Positions 36,065 through 46,813 are shown, counted from the stretch's first letter. The stretch is 64,000 nucleotides of DNA from Mesorhizobium sp. ES1-4 (GCF_020164745.1 NZ_JAIUGV010000007.1:248001-312000), one strand, 5' to 3'. The notes: generated from the letters alone by a model not told the origin. Numbers and translations are program-made.

Positions 36065-37489
36065 ATGCGAAATTACGGGGGTCTTGTTCACGCGGTCGGC
36101 GGGTTCGCCAGGGACCGCGGTGGAAATTTCGCGGTCCTGTTCGGCTTTGCTGCCTCGGTCTTGGCGCTGGCCGCGGGCTTTTCGGTCAATGTCACTCAGC
36201 TCTACAATGCCAAATCGAGCCTGCAGGGCGTGGTCGATGCGGCCGTGACATCGACGGCGCGTGACCTGACCACCGGCGCCATCAAGGAAGCCGACGCCAA
36301 CAAGTCGGTGCAGGCCTTTCTCGACGCCAACGACAGCGCCGGAATTCTGCACCCCGGCCAGATCGTGCTCGACAAGCTGATCGTCGACAGGACAGCCAAT
36401 ACGGTGCAGGCGGATGCCCACGTCGATGTCTCCCTGTTTTTCCCGATTTTCGGTATGGCGGACATGAAGCGCGTTACCGCCTCGACGACATCGCTCTATT
36501 CGGACAAGAACATCGAAGTGGCGATGATGCTTGATGTGACCGGTTCGATGGCCGCCAACTGGTGGGCCAAGACCGACAAGATCGGCGACCTGCGGGCTGC
36601 CGCTTCCGGCGCCGTCGAGGACCTGCTCGACAATAACATCGACCCCAACAATCCGCGCGTGCGCGTGGCGATCGTTCCTTATGCCGAAGCGGTGAACACC
36701 GGCGGCCTCGCGAACAGCGTCTTCGTCGAGCAGCCGGGTGGTTCCGATGTGCCGCCAGCAGTGGACGCACCGATACAGGTGGGTTCATCCGCACCCACCC
36801 GACCCGACAACTGTGCCACCGAGCGCAAGGACAAGGATGGCTATGCGGATTATTCGTCCGACGGGCCCTCGGCGCCGCGACTGAACAAACAGGGCAAGAC
36901 CTATCTCGCCAAGATCAACCGGGACGATCGCATGGGAAGCTGCCCGAAGCCGGAGCTTATTCCGCTCTCAGCCGACAAGCAGAAATTGCTGAGCACTATC
37001 GCCAGTTTCAAGGCAGGTGGCGTGACCGCCGGCGGTATTGCCGTGCAATGGGGTTACTACATGCTTTCACCCACATGGCGCTCGACCATTGTCGACGCAA
37101 GGCTGGGCGCCGGCCCTGCCAATTTCGACAGCAGGAGAGTGGGCAAGGTCGCCATCCTGATGACGGACGGTCAGTTCAATACAGCTTTCGCCGGCGGGCG
37201 CGGCGCGCCAAGATCGCAGAATGCGGGCCAGATGTCGCGAAGCAATGCCGAAAGCATTTGCGATAACATGAAACGCGACGGCATCGAGATATTCACGATC
37301 GGCTTCGATCTCGACGATCCGTCCATGACATCGACCGAACGCGACCAGGCCAAGAGCGTGCTTCGGGACTGTTCCACTGCGGACACGTCCTCGCTGAAGC
37401 ATTATTACGAAGCGGCAACGGGTCCGGAACTGAATGATGCCTTTAGCGCTATCGTACAAAACATCGAGCGTCTGACGCTGACCAAATAG
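36065..37489 (+). CDS. TadG-like pilus-assembly/vWA domain protein
   Basis: A 474-residue protein with an N-terminal hydrophobic helix (about 20-45, GNFAVLFGFAASVLALAAGF) of the TadE/TadG type, followed by the Flp-pilus-type domain. A von Willebrand A domain starts near residue 155: MIDAS motif DVTGSM at about 158, with an ILMTDGQ stretch near 365. GGAGG lies 6 bases before the ATG. Such proteins are anchored in the inner membrane with the vWA part in the periplasm. No other tad/cpa genes are in the window, so it is an orphan. Role inferred only from the domain. Confidence 0.85.
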   Translation: MRNYGGLVHAVGGFARDRGGNFAVLFGFAASVLALAAGFSVNVTQLYNAKSSLQGVVDAAVTSTARDLTTGAIKEADANKSVQAFLDANDSAGILHPGQIVLDKLIVDRTANTVQADAHVDVSLFFPIFGMADMKRVTASTTSLYSDKNIEVAMMLDVTGSMAANWWAKTDKIGDLRAAASGAVEDLLDNNIDPNNPRVRVAIVPYAEAVNTGGLANSVFVEQPGGSDVPPAVDAPIQVGSSAPTRPDNCATERKDKDGYADYSSDGPSAPRLNKQGKTYLAKINRDDRMGSCPKPELIPLSADKQKLLSTIASFKAGGVTAGGIAVQWGYYMLSPTWRSTIVDARLGAGPANFDSRRVGKVAILMTDGQFNTAFAGGRGAPRSQNAGQMSRSNAESICDNMKRDGIEIFTIGFDLDDPSMTSTERDQAKSVLRDCSTADTSSLKHYYEAATGPELNDAFSAIVQNIERLTLTK

Positions 37490-37507
37490 CGGATGCGCCA
37501 AAAGGAA

Positions 37508-37540
37508 AAGGCCGCCGCTTCTTTCGAAGCCGGCGGCCTT
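37508..37540 (-). terminator. Strong hairpin terminator, best for minus-strand transcript
   Basis: On the minus strand it reads AAGGCCGCCG, one bulged G, CTTC-GAAA-GAAG, CGGCGGCCTT, followed by a TTTTCCTTTT run. The 14-pair stem has a GNRA tetraloop. It fits the end of the tiny gene at 37609-37680 and may also stop the convergent vWA transcript, although the plus side has only a weak T-run. Confidence 0.8.
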
Positions 37541-37608
37541 CCGTGTTTCCGTCCATGGCGCGGCTCAATGGCGGTGACGCCCACGTCACCCGCCGCGCAT
37601 CTCGCGCC

Positions 37609-37680
37609 TTAACGGGAAGACTGCTTCCCGAAAGTGCAATCCGCTGAGGCCACGTTCTGGAAAACGAAATCACTCGACAT
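37609..37680 (-). CDS. Tiny gene for a 23-residue peptide with near-perfect Shine-Dalgarno
   Basis: The peptide begins MSSDFVFQNVASADC and ends KQSSR. No annotated-size gene lies here, but the leader carries AAAGGAGGTGATC, complementary to the 3' end of 16S rRNA over about 13 bases, spaced 2 bases from the ATG (about 7 from the GGAGG core). Downstream, after the stop, is a strong hairpin with T-run; upstream a TTGTCA and CATCAT pair 17 bases apart lies 36 bases before the ATG. The peptide is neither hydrophobic nor strongly charged and has one Cys. It is divergent from cfa and convergent with the vWA gene. I do not recognise it; it could be a regulatory leader-type peptide, a precursor peptide, or a stand-alone small protein. 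Confidence 0.6.
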   Translation of the reverse strand: MSSDFVFQNVASADCTFGKQSSR

Positions 37681-37715
37681 CGGATCACCTCCTTTCAGTT
37701 TGTTGAACACACCTT

Positions 37716-37745
37716 CATGATGGGGTGCGTCGCAGCAAATGACAA
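37716..37745 (-). promoter_or_regulatory. Possible promoter of the 23-codon gene
   Basis: Minus-strand TTGTCA and CATCAT (17 bases apart), 36 bases upstream of the tiny gene. Both differ from the consensus at one or two bases. Confidence 0.35.
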
Positions 37746-37867
37746 GGAGCCACGCTGAAAAAGGCACACCGTCAGCAACGCCGTTGAGAAGAGGGCCTCT
37801 CGCTCGGCTTGCGATCCACGGCCCAAACGGACAAGATCGTCCCATCTCGGGCCATGGGGAAACGAGC

Positions 37868-39136
37868 ATGGACGCCACAGAAAGAGCCGCGCGCATCGTT
37901 CGAACGGCGATCGAGACCCTGAAACCGGGTTTCGCCGTCAGGCTGTGGACCGGCGAGCGCATCGGCCCCGCCGACGGGCCGGTTCTGGCGATCAATGATC
38001 AGGATATCGTCTGGCAGTTGGCCCGGCGGCCAAGCTTCTCGACGCTGGTCGAGATGTGGATTTCCAAAACCATCGATGTCGAAGAGGGGTCGCTGTTCGA
38101 CCTCTATGCCCTGCCGTCCCAGGGCAAGCTGCGGGCGAAGCTTGGATCATTGCCCAAGCTGGCGATCCTGCGGGACTTGCCGGCCGTGCTGTTTTCGCGA
38201 AAGCAGATGACGGCACGGACCGACTTGTCCGGTCGCAACCCTTATGTCAGCGGGTCGAACAAGGAAGCGATCCAACATCATTACGACATTTCGAATGCTT
38301 TCTACCGGCTCTTCCTCGACGAACGGATGGTTTACAGCTGCGGCTACTTCAAGGATTTCGCCAATGACATCGATCAGGCGCAAATCGACAAGCTCGACCA
38401 TATCTGCCGTAAGCTGAGGCTAAAGCCGGGCGAAAGCCTGCTGGACATAGGTTGCGGCTGGGGGGCGATGCTGATCCACGCCGCGAAGCATTACGGCGTC
38501 GTCGGTCATGGCGTGTCGCTGTCAGAAGAGCAGACGAAGTTGGCGCGCGAGCGCATCCGCGCCGAGGGGCTTGAGGAGCGGATCACCATCGAGATAAAAT
38601 CCTACGCCGAGCTCTCCGGCACTTTCGACAAGATATCGTCGATCGGCATGTTCGAGCATTTGGGCCTCGCCAACCACGCTGCCTATTTTTCCGCGGTGCA
38701 CCGTTTGCTGAAACCTGGCGGCATCTACCTGCACCACGCCATCACGCGGCGCAGCAAGGGCGACCTGAGGAAGACCTTGCGCAAGGGGCCGGAATACAAG
38801 GCGCTGATCAAATACATTTTTCCGGGCGGCGAGCTCGACACGATCGGGATGACGCTCGGCAATCTCGAAGCGCATAGCTTCCTCGTCCACGACGTCGAAA
38901 ACCTGCGCGAGCACTACGCCCGCACCTGCGGGCTATGGGCCGAGCGCCTGCATGCGCGATTTGACGAGGCCATTGCCGAGGTGGGCGAGCCCAGGGCAAG
39001 GCTTTGGCTGCTCTACCTGACCGGCTGCTCCATCACCTTCGAACGCGCCTCGGCACAGATATTCCAGACGGTCGCCACCAAGCGCGCGCGAGGACCGAGC
39101 GGCCTGCCGCCGACGCGGGCCGATCTTTACCGGTAG
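37868..39136 (+). CDS. cfa: Cyclopropane-fatty-acyl-phospholipid synthase
   Basis: Adds a methylene group from S-adenosylmethionine across double bonds of membrane lipid acyl chains, giving cyclopropane fatty acids that rhizobia make in stationary phase and acid stress. The 422-residue length is typical. The N-terminal domain (about 1-140) binds lipid. The SAM motif LLDIGCGWGAMLIHAAKHYG is near residue 195, and the catalytic region includes GMFEHLG and HHAITRRS. GGGGA lies 8 bases before the ATG. It is divergent from the tiny peptide gene. Confidence 0.93.
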   Translation: MDATERAARIVRTAIETLKPGFAVRLWTGERIGPADGPVLAINDQDIVWQLARRPSFSTLVEMWISKTIDVEEGSLFDLYALPSQGKLRAKLGSLPKLAILRDLPAVLFSRKQMTARTDLSGRNPYVSGSNKEAIQHHYDISNAFYRLFLDERMVYSCGYFKDFANDIDQAQIDKLDHICRKLRLKPGESLLDIGCGWGAMLIHAAKHYGVVGHGVSLSEEQTKLARERIRAEGLEERITIEIKSYAELSGTFDKISSIGMFEHLGLANHAAYFSAVHRLLKPGGIYLHHAITRRSKGDLRKTLRKGPEYKALIKYIFPGGELDTIGMTLGNLEAHSFLVHDVENLREHYARTCGLWAERLHARFDEAIAEVGEPRARLWLLYLTGCSITFERASAQIFQTVATKRARGPSGLPPTRADLYR

Positions 39137-39161
39137 CCGGCGCTGGGCGCTCGCCGCCGTC

Positions 39162-39980
39162 TCACTCGGCGATGCCCAGCGAAGCCATATAGGCCGCCGA
39201 AGCCGGGATCTTGGACTTGTCCTTGATCTCGATGATGAGGCGCGGATTGCTGTCGAGTTTGGCGAGCGCGGCAAACACCGAACGCCATGGGATCGTGCCT
39301 TCGCCGAGGCTCCAGTGACGATCGGCGTAGCCGTCGGCGTCCTGCAGATGGACATGCCGCAGGCGGTTGCCGGCGGCGTGCACGTAGTAGTCGACCGGCG
39401 GTGCCTCGGTCGAGCCATGGGCATAGTACGCGTGGCCGGTGTCGATGGAGACTGCGACCGCGGGCGACTTGAAGCTGTCGGCCAATGCCACGCGGATATG
39501 CGGATCCTTGTCCTCGATGTTTTCCAGAACCATGGTGCAGCCGATGTCTTCGGCCCGCCCGACCGCTTCGCTCAGCGTCAACCGACAGTATTCGATGATT
39601 TTTTCGCGCTCGCCAGGATTGTTGTCGAGGTTGTTGTAGGACCAGGTCGTATAGGGGCTGTGGACAACCATGTGCGTCGCCCCGATGGTGGCACAGACAT
39701 CGAGGCCTTGCAGCAGGCGTTTGCTGACGACGTCGCGAATATCGGCGTCCTGCGAGGCGATGGTGAAGCCCCAGAATGGCCCGTGGATCCCGAGCCGTCC
39801 CTCATAGCCATCGAGAAGCTTTTTGGCCCGGGCCGCGAGCGGCCCCCAGTCGCCATTGAGAACACTGGCCTCGGTGAAGCTTTGCAATTCGAGGTCGCGC
39901 TGCTTTTCGAAAAGCCAGTCGCGATGGATTTCGAGGTCGTCCAGGGTCATGGCGGCGCCAAGGATGGGCAGGGACGTCAT
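39162..39980 (-). CDS. Sugar phosphate isomerase/epimerase-like TIM-barrel protein
   Basis: A 272-residue protein of the xylose isomerase-like (AP endonuclease family 2) TIM-barrel class. Metal-ligand regions are visible: HSPYTTW (near residue 110), LENIEDKDPH (near 155), SIDTGHAYYAHG (near 185) and IIEIKDK near the end. Such proteins isomerise or epimerise sugars or dehydrate polyols; the substrate is unknown. I chose ATG 39980, which has GGAG 5 bases upstream, over GTG 39986. It is convergent with cfa. Confidence 0.85.
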   Translation of the reverse strand: MTSLPILGAAMTLDDLEIHRDWLFEKQRDLELQSFTEASVLNGDWGPLAARAKKLLDGYEGRLGIHGPFWGFTIASQDADIRDVVSKRLLQGLDVCATIGATHMVVHSPYTTWSYNNLDNNPGEREKIIEYCRLTLSEAVGRAEDIGCTMVLENIEDKDPHIRVALADSFKSPAVAVSIDTGHAYYAHGSTEAPPVDYYVHAAGNRLRHVHLQDADGYADRHWSLGEGTIPWRSVFAALAKLDSNPRLIIEIKDKSKIPASAAYMASLGIAE

Positions 39981-40134
39981 AGGCACTCCGGTTGGCGGGA
40001 TGTGAAATGGATGCCGACGGAAGCGGCAAGGCGGGTCGCGCCAGCTGTATGGCGCGGTTTTCTGTCACCCGTATTACAAGCCGCGCGAACGGCGACGCCA
40101 CACCTCGATCGCACCGGGCGGCGAGCTCCGAAAA

Positions 40135-40886
40135 CTATGCCGTTACAAATCGCATCGGCGCGCCGATCTCGAGACGGCCGGGCTGGTCGACGGTGCAATA
40201 GACGCCGAGATTGTGCGCGTTGTGGCGGACAAGGTTGCGCAGGATGGCCGGATCATTGTCGAAGCCGTCCTGGGCGACGATGGTAAAGCCGCAGCGGCGG
40301 CAGGGTTCGGAGATGGTCAGGACGAGGTCGCCGATGGCGAGCTTGCGGCCGATCCATTCGGTTTCGGGAAACGAGCCGTCGACAGGAGCCATGTCGACGA
40401 CGATATTGGGGCGGAAACGGCGGGGATCGGCGGCACCGTCCGGATGAAGCGCCTTCAGCCGCGCCAGGGAGGCCGTGGTCAGGAGATGGACCGGCGCCTT
40501 GCGATAGCGCTCCGCGGTCAACGGCCCGGCATAGCCGGCCGCATTCTGCCCGCGGAACGGCCGGATCGAGGCGCCGAAGCCGAGATAGGCAGACACGGCG
40601 CGGTCGCATTCGGCCCCGGGAGCGGCGAGCCAGGCGCCGTCCGGGACGGCGATTTCCAGTTCGCCGTCGCGGTTCAACCGGGTCCGGATGCGCGGCACCT
40701 TGTGCCACTTGGCGTCACGGTCGGGCCGGGCGATCTCGTTGTCGGCGGTATCGACGAGGCCGAACATGCGGTCGCCCTCGATGCTGTCGGTGCCGACCAT
40801 GATGGCGTCCTGGCGCTCGCCGGCGAGCGAACTCGCCGGATAGCGCCACAACTGGGTGACGGTGCCCAATGCCGGGTCTTCCCGCA

Positions 40887-40887
<1 letters not shown>
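40135..40887 (-). CDS. MOSC domain protein
   Basis: A 250-residue protein with an N-terminal MOSC beta-barrel (about 10-100) and a MOSC domain (about 100-245), the fold of the molybdenum-cofactor sulfurase C-terminus. The conserved cysteine-containing GEPCRRCGF-like region is seen as ISEPCRRCGFTIV near residue 200. These proteins are thought to carry sulfur or modify N-hydroxylated substrates. The start overlaps the acs stop by one base (TGATG), so it is translated with acs. Whether it has a role with acetate is unclear. Confidence 0.88.
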
Positions 40888-42842
<1,955 letters not shown>

Positions 42843-43147
42843 TTCTTGACTTCCCTCCCGAATCGATCCGCCGGCTTGCAACGCCGTCAGGATCGCGGCG
42901 ACGCGGCCACGAATTCGCGCGCATTATTAACAGTTCCGCGAAGACGGCAATATTAGACGTTGGATTCGCGTGGCGCGATGCCGCAGCGGTTGCGCAAAGC
43001 GCTGTCAGCACTCCCGGAGCATCGCTGCTAAGCGCATGTTTTGCCGTAGAAAAAGCCCGGCGTGGTCGCGAGAAATCAATAGACAGTTAAGCAACCGCGC
43101 GCACAATCCGACGTTGGGAGGAAAGGAGAATCAATCTGGGGACCGCA
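42843..43147. other. Intergenic region between acs and the Usg gene
   Basis: This 305-base gap holds the acs promoter candidate on the minus strand (42922-42950) and, on the plus strand, the leader of the Usg gene with GGGAGGAAAGGAG at 43115-43127, unusually far from the ATG. No RNA gene or other frame recognised. Confidence 0.45.
42922..42950 (-). promoter_or_regulatory. Candidate acs promoter
   Basis: Minus-strand TTGCCG and ATAATG separated by 17 bases, about 80 bases before the acs ATG. A good fit to a vegetative promoter. Confidence 0.5.
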
Positions 43148-43420
43148 ATGCGCGACCATTCCGAAATGGATCTGATGCTCAAGGGCTATGGCCTGACCAC
43201 CGCCAAGATCCTCTATCATTTCCCCGACCATCCGCATTTGCTGCAGAGCTTCATCTGGCAGGACTACGACATCGCCCCGAAATTTCCGGTGCTGATCAAA
43301 TTCATCGAGTTCTGGAAGGCAAGGCTCGACGGGCCGCTGCATTCGGTGTGCTACACCCACCAGAAGCTGATCGCGCCAAATGAATGGCGCAAGGTCGATG
43401 GCGAGTTCGTGTTGCACTGA
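43148..43420 (+). CDS. Usg family protein
   Basis: A 90-residue protein matching the Usg-like family seen in alphaproteobacteria, with MLKGYGLTTAKILYHFPDHP and SFIWQDYDIAPKFP in the first half. The old description as a phosphoribosylanthranilate isomerase subunit is not supported, so function is unknown. A GGGAGG/AAAGGAG site lies about 20 bases before the ATG, while GGGGA is the closer one. It is divergent from acs and convergent with an aldo/keto reductase. Confidence 0.87.
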   Translation: MRDHSEMDLMLKGYGLTTAKILYHFPDHPHLLQSFIWQDYDIAPKFPVLIKFIEFWKARLDGPLHSVCYTHQKLIAPNEWRKVDGEFVLH

Positions 43421-43430
43421 ACGGAGTAAT

Positions 43431-43449
43431 CTCCCCCCTCGAGGGGGAG
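43431..43449. repeat. Single CTCCCCC/GGGGGAG hairpin between convergent genes
   Basis: CTCCCCCCTCGAGGGGGAG equals the first hairpin of the mosaic element at 2837-2990, but without its second half. It lies in the 42-base gap between the Usg and aldo/keto reductase stops, where it could act as a bidirectional terminator. Confidence 0.65.
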
Positions 43450-43462
43450 ATCAGCGGCTTCA

Positions 43463-44497
43463 TCACACCGCCGGCGGATTCAGCCGGGCAAATCCTTCCT
43501 GGCGGCGATAAGGGAAATACGGATAGGGCGCGGTGACTTCGCTTGCCGCGTCGAGTTTTTTCATCTGTTCCGGCGTCAGGGTCCAGCCGACGGCGCCGAG
43601 ATTCTGGCGCAGCTGCTCCTCGTTGCGGGCGCCGATGATCACCGATGAAACGGTCGGGCGCCGCAGCAGCCAGTTGATGGCGATCTGCGGCACCGTCTTG
43701 CCGGTTTCCCGCGCCACCGCATCGAGGGCATCCATGACCCGGTAGAGATGCTCGTCCTCGACCGGCGGGCCGAAGCTCGCGGTCTCGTGCAGCCGGCTCC
43801 TTTCCGGCAGAGGCTGGCCACGGCGGATCTTGCCGGTCAGGCGGCCCCAGCCCAGCGGGCTCCACACCAGAGCGCCGACGCCCTGGTCGAGGCCGAGCGG
43901 CATCAGCTCCCACTCATAGTCGCGGCCGAGCAGGGAATAGTAGACCTGATGCGCGACATAGCGGGGATAGCCATGTTTCTCCGCCAGGCCGAGCGACTTC
44001 ATCACTTGCCAGCCGGAGAAGTTGGAGACGCCGACATAACGCAGCTTGCCGGCGCGTACGAGGTTGTCGAGCGTGGACAGCACTTCCTCGATCGGCGTCA
44101 CGGCATCGAAGGCATGCAGCTGCAGCAGGTCGATATAGTCGGTGCCGAGGCGCTTCAGCGCGGCGTCGACGGACTTGATCAGCCGCGAACGTGACGAGCC
44201 ATGGTCCGCCGGCCCGTCGCCCATGGGCAGCGCGGTCTTGGTCGAGATCAGCACGGCGTCGCGGCGGCCCTTGATCGCTTCACCAAGCACGTCCTCCGAG
44301 GCGCCGTTCGAATAGACGTCGGCGGTGTCGAACAAGTTGACGCCGGCCTCGAGGCAGATGTCGATCAGCCGCCGCGCCTCTTGCGCGTCGCTGTTGCCCC
44401 AGGCGCCGAACAGCGGGCCGGAGCCGCCGAAGGTGCCCGCGCCGAATGATAGCACCGGCACCTTGAGACCCGATGCGCCGAGAGGTCGATAGTCCAT
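43463..44497 (-). CDS. Aldo/keto reductase (first of two)
   Basis: A 344-residue NADPH-dependent reductase of the aldo/keto reductase superfamily, in the branch near YajO/Tas. Catalytic residues are seen as Asp and Tyr in DTADVYSNG (near 55-60), Lys in STKTALP (near 90) and His in LQLHAFDA (near 128). The C-terminal NADP-binding stretch is VSSVIIGARNEEQL. AAGGAGCG lies before the ATG. It lies downstream of an MFS exporter gene on the same strand. The substrate is unknown. Confidence 0.9.
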   Translation of the reverse strand: MDYRPLGASGLKVPVLSFGAGTFGGSGPLFGAWGNSDAQEARRLIDICLEAGVNLFDTADVYSNGASEDVLGEAIKGRRDAVLISTKTALPMGDGPADHGSSRSRLIKSVDAALKRLGTDYIDLLQLHAFDAVTPIEEVLSTLDNLVRAGKLRYVGVSNFSGWQVMKSLGLAEKHGYPRYVAHQVYYSLLGRDYEWELMPLGLDQGVGALVWSPLGWGRLTGKIRRGQPLPERSRLHETASFGPPVEDEHLYRVMDALDAVARETGKTVPQIAINWLLRRPTVSSVIIGARNEEQLRQNLGAVGWTLTPEQMKKLDAASEVTAPYPYFPYRRQEGFARLNPPAV

Positions 44498-44537
44498 GAT
44501 TTCGCTCCTTGTAATGTCGGTTGTGGATTGGCGTCTG

Positions 44538-45725
44538 TCAGCACCCGGCCGTGGCCGGGACGGCGATCGCGGCGCCGCGCTCCAGGCGCAGCGCCAGAAA
44601 CACCACGGCGAGTGCCGCGAGCGGCACGATGCCGGCGATCAAGGGAACAAAGCCGAGGCCAGGGCCATGATCGATGACGAACCCGCCGAGCCACGCGCCA
44701 ATCGCATTGCCGAGGTTGAAGGCGGCGATGTTGAAGGAAGAGGCGAGACCCTGGCCGGCGCCCTTGGCCTTCTCCAGCACCCATATCTGCAGCGGCGCTA
44801 CGGTGGCGAAGGCGGCCGCGCCCAGCAGACCGACGGCGATGATCGCCGCGATCGGCTGGTGCATGGCCACGGTCATGACGAACAGGACGGCTGAAAGCGC
44901 GACCAGCGTGCCGATGACCGTCGGCATGAGATGCCGGTCGGCGAGGCGCCCGCCGAGCAGATTGCCGGCGACCAGCCCGCCGCCGAAGACGAGCAGGATC
45001 GGCGACACGGCGGCTTCTGAAAAGCCGCTTATGCGGGTGAGGATCGGCGCCAGATAGGTGAAGGCGGCAAAGACGCCGACCCAGCTCAGCACCGTGGTCA
45101 AAAGGCCAAGCAGCACCGGCCGGCGGCCAAGCACGGCAAGCGCGCCCTCGGAACTCTCCTCGTCGTTTGCCGCGGCCGGTTCGTCGCGCGGCACCAGCAG
45201 CGCGATCACTGCGAAGGCGACGACGCCGACCAGGGTCACGGCAAGGAAAGTCGAGCGCCAGCCATAGGCCTGGCCGAGCCAGGTGCCGAACGGCACGCCC
45301 AGGATGTTGGCGACTGTCAGGCCGGTGAACATCAGCGCGATGGCCGAAGCCTTCTTGTTGGGGGCGACGAGACCGGTGGCAACGACCGAGCCGACGCCGA
45401 AGAAGGAGGCATGGGCGAAGGCGGTGAGCACGCGCGCGGCCATCAGCGTCCAGTAGTCGGGCGCCAGCGCGCAGGCGAGGTTGCCGACGGTGAAAACCAC
45501 CATCAGGGCGAGCAGCAAGGTCTTGCGCGACAGCCGGCCGGCTACCGCGCCGAGCAGCGGCGCGCCGACCACCACGCCCAGCGCATAACCGGAAATGAGC
45601 AGGCCCGCCGCCGAGATCGAGACGCCGAGATCGGCGCTGACGTCGAGCAGCAGGCCCATGATGACGAATTCGGTGACGCCGATGCCGAAGGCGCCGGCGG
45701 TCAGAGCGTAAAGAGCAAGAGGCAT
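44538..45725 (-). CDS. MFS transporter, AraJ/sugar-efflux-like
   Basis: A 395-residue carrier with about twelve membrane segments, beginning MPLALYALTAGAFGIGVTEF, and with the motif A-like AGRLSRKTLL near residue 70. The closest look is the DHA1/AraJ group of exporters for drugs or arabinose-type compounds. It is divergent from a LysR-type regulator; two palindromes lie between the genes. The aldo/keto reductase downstream is on the same strand with a 40-base gap, so the two may form a detoxification operon. Confidence 0.9.
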   Translation of the reverse strand: MPLALYALTAGAFGIGVTEFVIMGLLLDVSADLGVSISAAGLLISGYALGVVVGAPLLGAVAGRLSRKTLLLALMVVFTVGNLACALAPDYWTLMAARVLTAFAHASFFGVGSVVATGLVAPNKKASAIALMFTGLTVANILGVPFGTWLGQAYGWRSTFLAVTLVGVVAFAVIALLVPRDEPAAANDEESSEGALAVLGRRPVLLGLLTTVLSWVGVFAAFTYLAPILTRISGFSEAAVSPILLVFGGGLVAGNLLGGRLADRHLMPTVIGTLVALSAVLFVMTVAMHQPIAAIIAVGLLGAAAFATVAPLQIWVLEKAKGAGQGLASSFNIAAFNLGNAIGAWLGGFVIDHGPGLGFVPLIAGIVPLAALAVVFLALRLERGAAIAVPATAGC

Positions 45726-45808
45726 GGCGGTGGGTCCATCTTTCAGCAGAGGACGCCTGGTTCGCGCCCCGGCCTGGAACATCGTGATCCGCCATGTTGT
45801 GAACCAGA

Positions 45809-45837
45809 CTTGCGCAAGGCATATTTCTTGTGAAATA
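45809..45837. promoter_or_regulatory. Palindromes between divergent MFS and LysR genes
   Basis: CTTGCGCAAG (45809-45818, perfect) and TATTTC-TTGT-GAAATA (45822-45837, perfect six-base arms) lie just upstream of the LysR start. TTGTGAA also appears at 45798 and 45828. They fit binding sites for the adjacent LysR-type regulator. Confidence 0.6.
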
Positions 45838-45846
45838 GATTCACAG

Positions 45847-46752
45847 ATGGCCAGGCCCGATATCAACCGCTCCGGCGAGATCGAAGTCTTCGTGCGCGTC
45901 GTCGAGGCGGGCAGTTTCTCGGCCGCGGCGCGACGGCTGCGCATGACGCCATCGGCGGTCAGCAAGCTGATCGCGCGGCTGGAGGCGCGGCTCGGGGCAC
46001 GGCTGGTCAGCCGCTCGACGCGCAAGCTGCAACTGACGCCGGAAGGGACGGCTTTCTACGAAAGCGGAGTGCGCGTCCTGGCCGATCTCGATGCGGCCGA
46101 GCGGGAAGCCGCGGCGGGTGCGGCGCCGCGCGGCCGGCTGAGGGTCAACGCCTATGTGCCGTTTGGCCAGCATCGGCTGCTGCCGCTGCTGCCACGGTTT
46201 CTCGAACGCCATCGCGAAATTTCCGTCGAGGCGGTGCTGACCGACAACGTCATCGATCTCATGGAAGAGCGCGCGGACGTCGCGATCCGCGCCGGGCCGC
46301 TTCGCGAGTCACGATTGGTGGCGCGCAAGCTCGGCCAGAGCCGGATGGCGGTGGTTGCCGCGCCCTTCTATCTCGAAGCGCGCGGCACGCCGCTGACGCC
46401 CGGCGATCTCGTCCACCACAACATGCTTGCCTTCGGCTTCGTCCGGTACATCGACGGCTGGCCGTTCATCGACGCGGCCGGCGCATCGGTCATGGTGCCG
46501 ATCAAGGGCAACGCCACGGTGAGCGACGGCGAGGCGATGCGGCTCTCCGCCCTTGCGGGAGCGGGCATTGCGCGGCTGGCACGCTGGCATGTCGAGCCCG
46601 ACATCGCCGCCGGCCGGCTGGTGCCGCTGCTGGAGGACTTCAACCCCGGTGACGAAGAGCCGACACATGCGGTCTATGTCGGCCAGGGCAAGCATCTTCC
46701 TGCACGCGTGCGGGCCTTCCTCGACTTTCTTGCCGAAAGCGTCCGGTTGTAA
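45847..46752 (+). CDS. LysR family transcriptional regulator
   Basis: A 301-residue regulator with an N-terminal winged helix-turn-helix (about residues 8-65, FSAAARRLRMTPSAVSKLIARLE) and an effector-binding domain from about 95. It sits divergent from an MFS exporter gene, which is the usual target arrangement, and the shared gap contains palindromes. It probably controls the exporter and perhaps the aldo/keto reductase behind it. The inducer is unknown. The start at 45847 is only 9 bases from the TATTTC palindrome, allowing autoregulation. Confidence 0.93.
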   Translation: MARPDINRSGEIEVFVRVVEAGSFSAAARRLRMTPSAVSKLIARLEARLGARLVSRSTRKLQLTPEGTAFYESGVRVLADLDAAEREAAAGAAPRGRLRVNAYVPFGQHRLLPLLPRFLERHREISVEAVLTDNVIDLMEERADVAIRAGPLRESRLVARKLGQSRMAVVAAPFYLEARGTPLTPGDLVHHNMLAFGFVRYIDGWPFIDAAGASVMVPIKGNATVSDGEAMRLSALAGAGIARLARWHVEPDIAAGRLVPLLEDFNPGDEEPTHAVYVGQGKHLPARVRAFLDFLAESVRL

Positions 46753-46813
46753 ACGAAAGCCGCACCCATGAGACACACGGCTTTCGAACAGGCCGGCTTG
46801 CCCGCGGCCCGAA

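Noticed and set aside
37681..37698. Plus strand reads GGATCACCTCCTTTC, identical to the 3' end of 16S rRNA
   Set aside because: The bases before it do not match 16S rRNA, so it is not an rRNA fragment; it is explained by the minus-strand ribosome site of the tiny gene.
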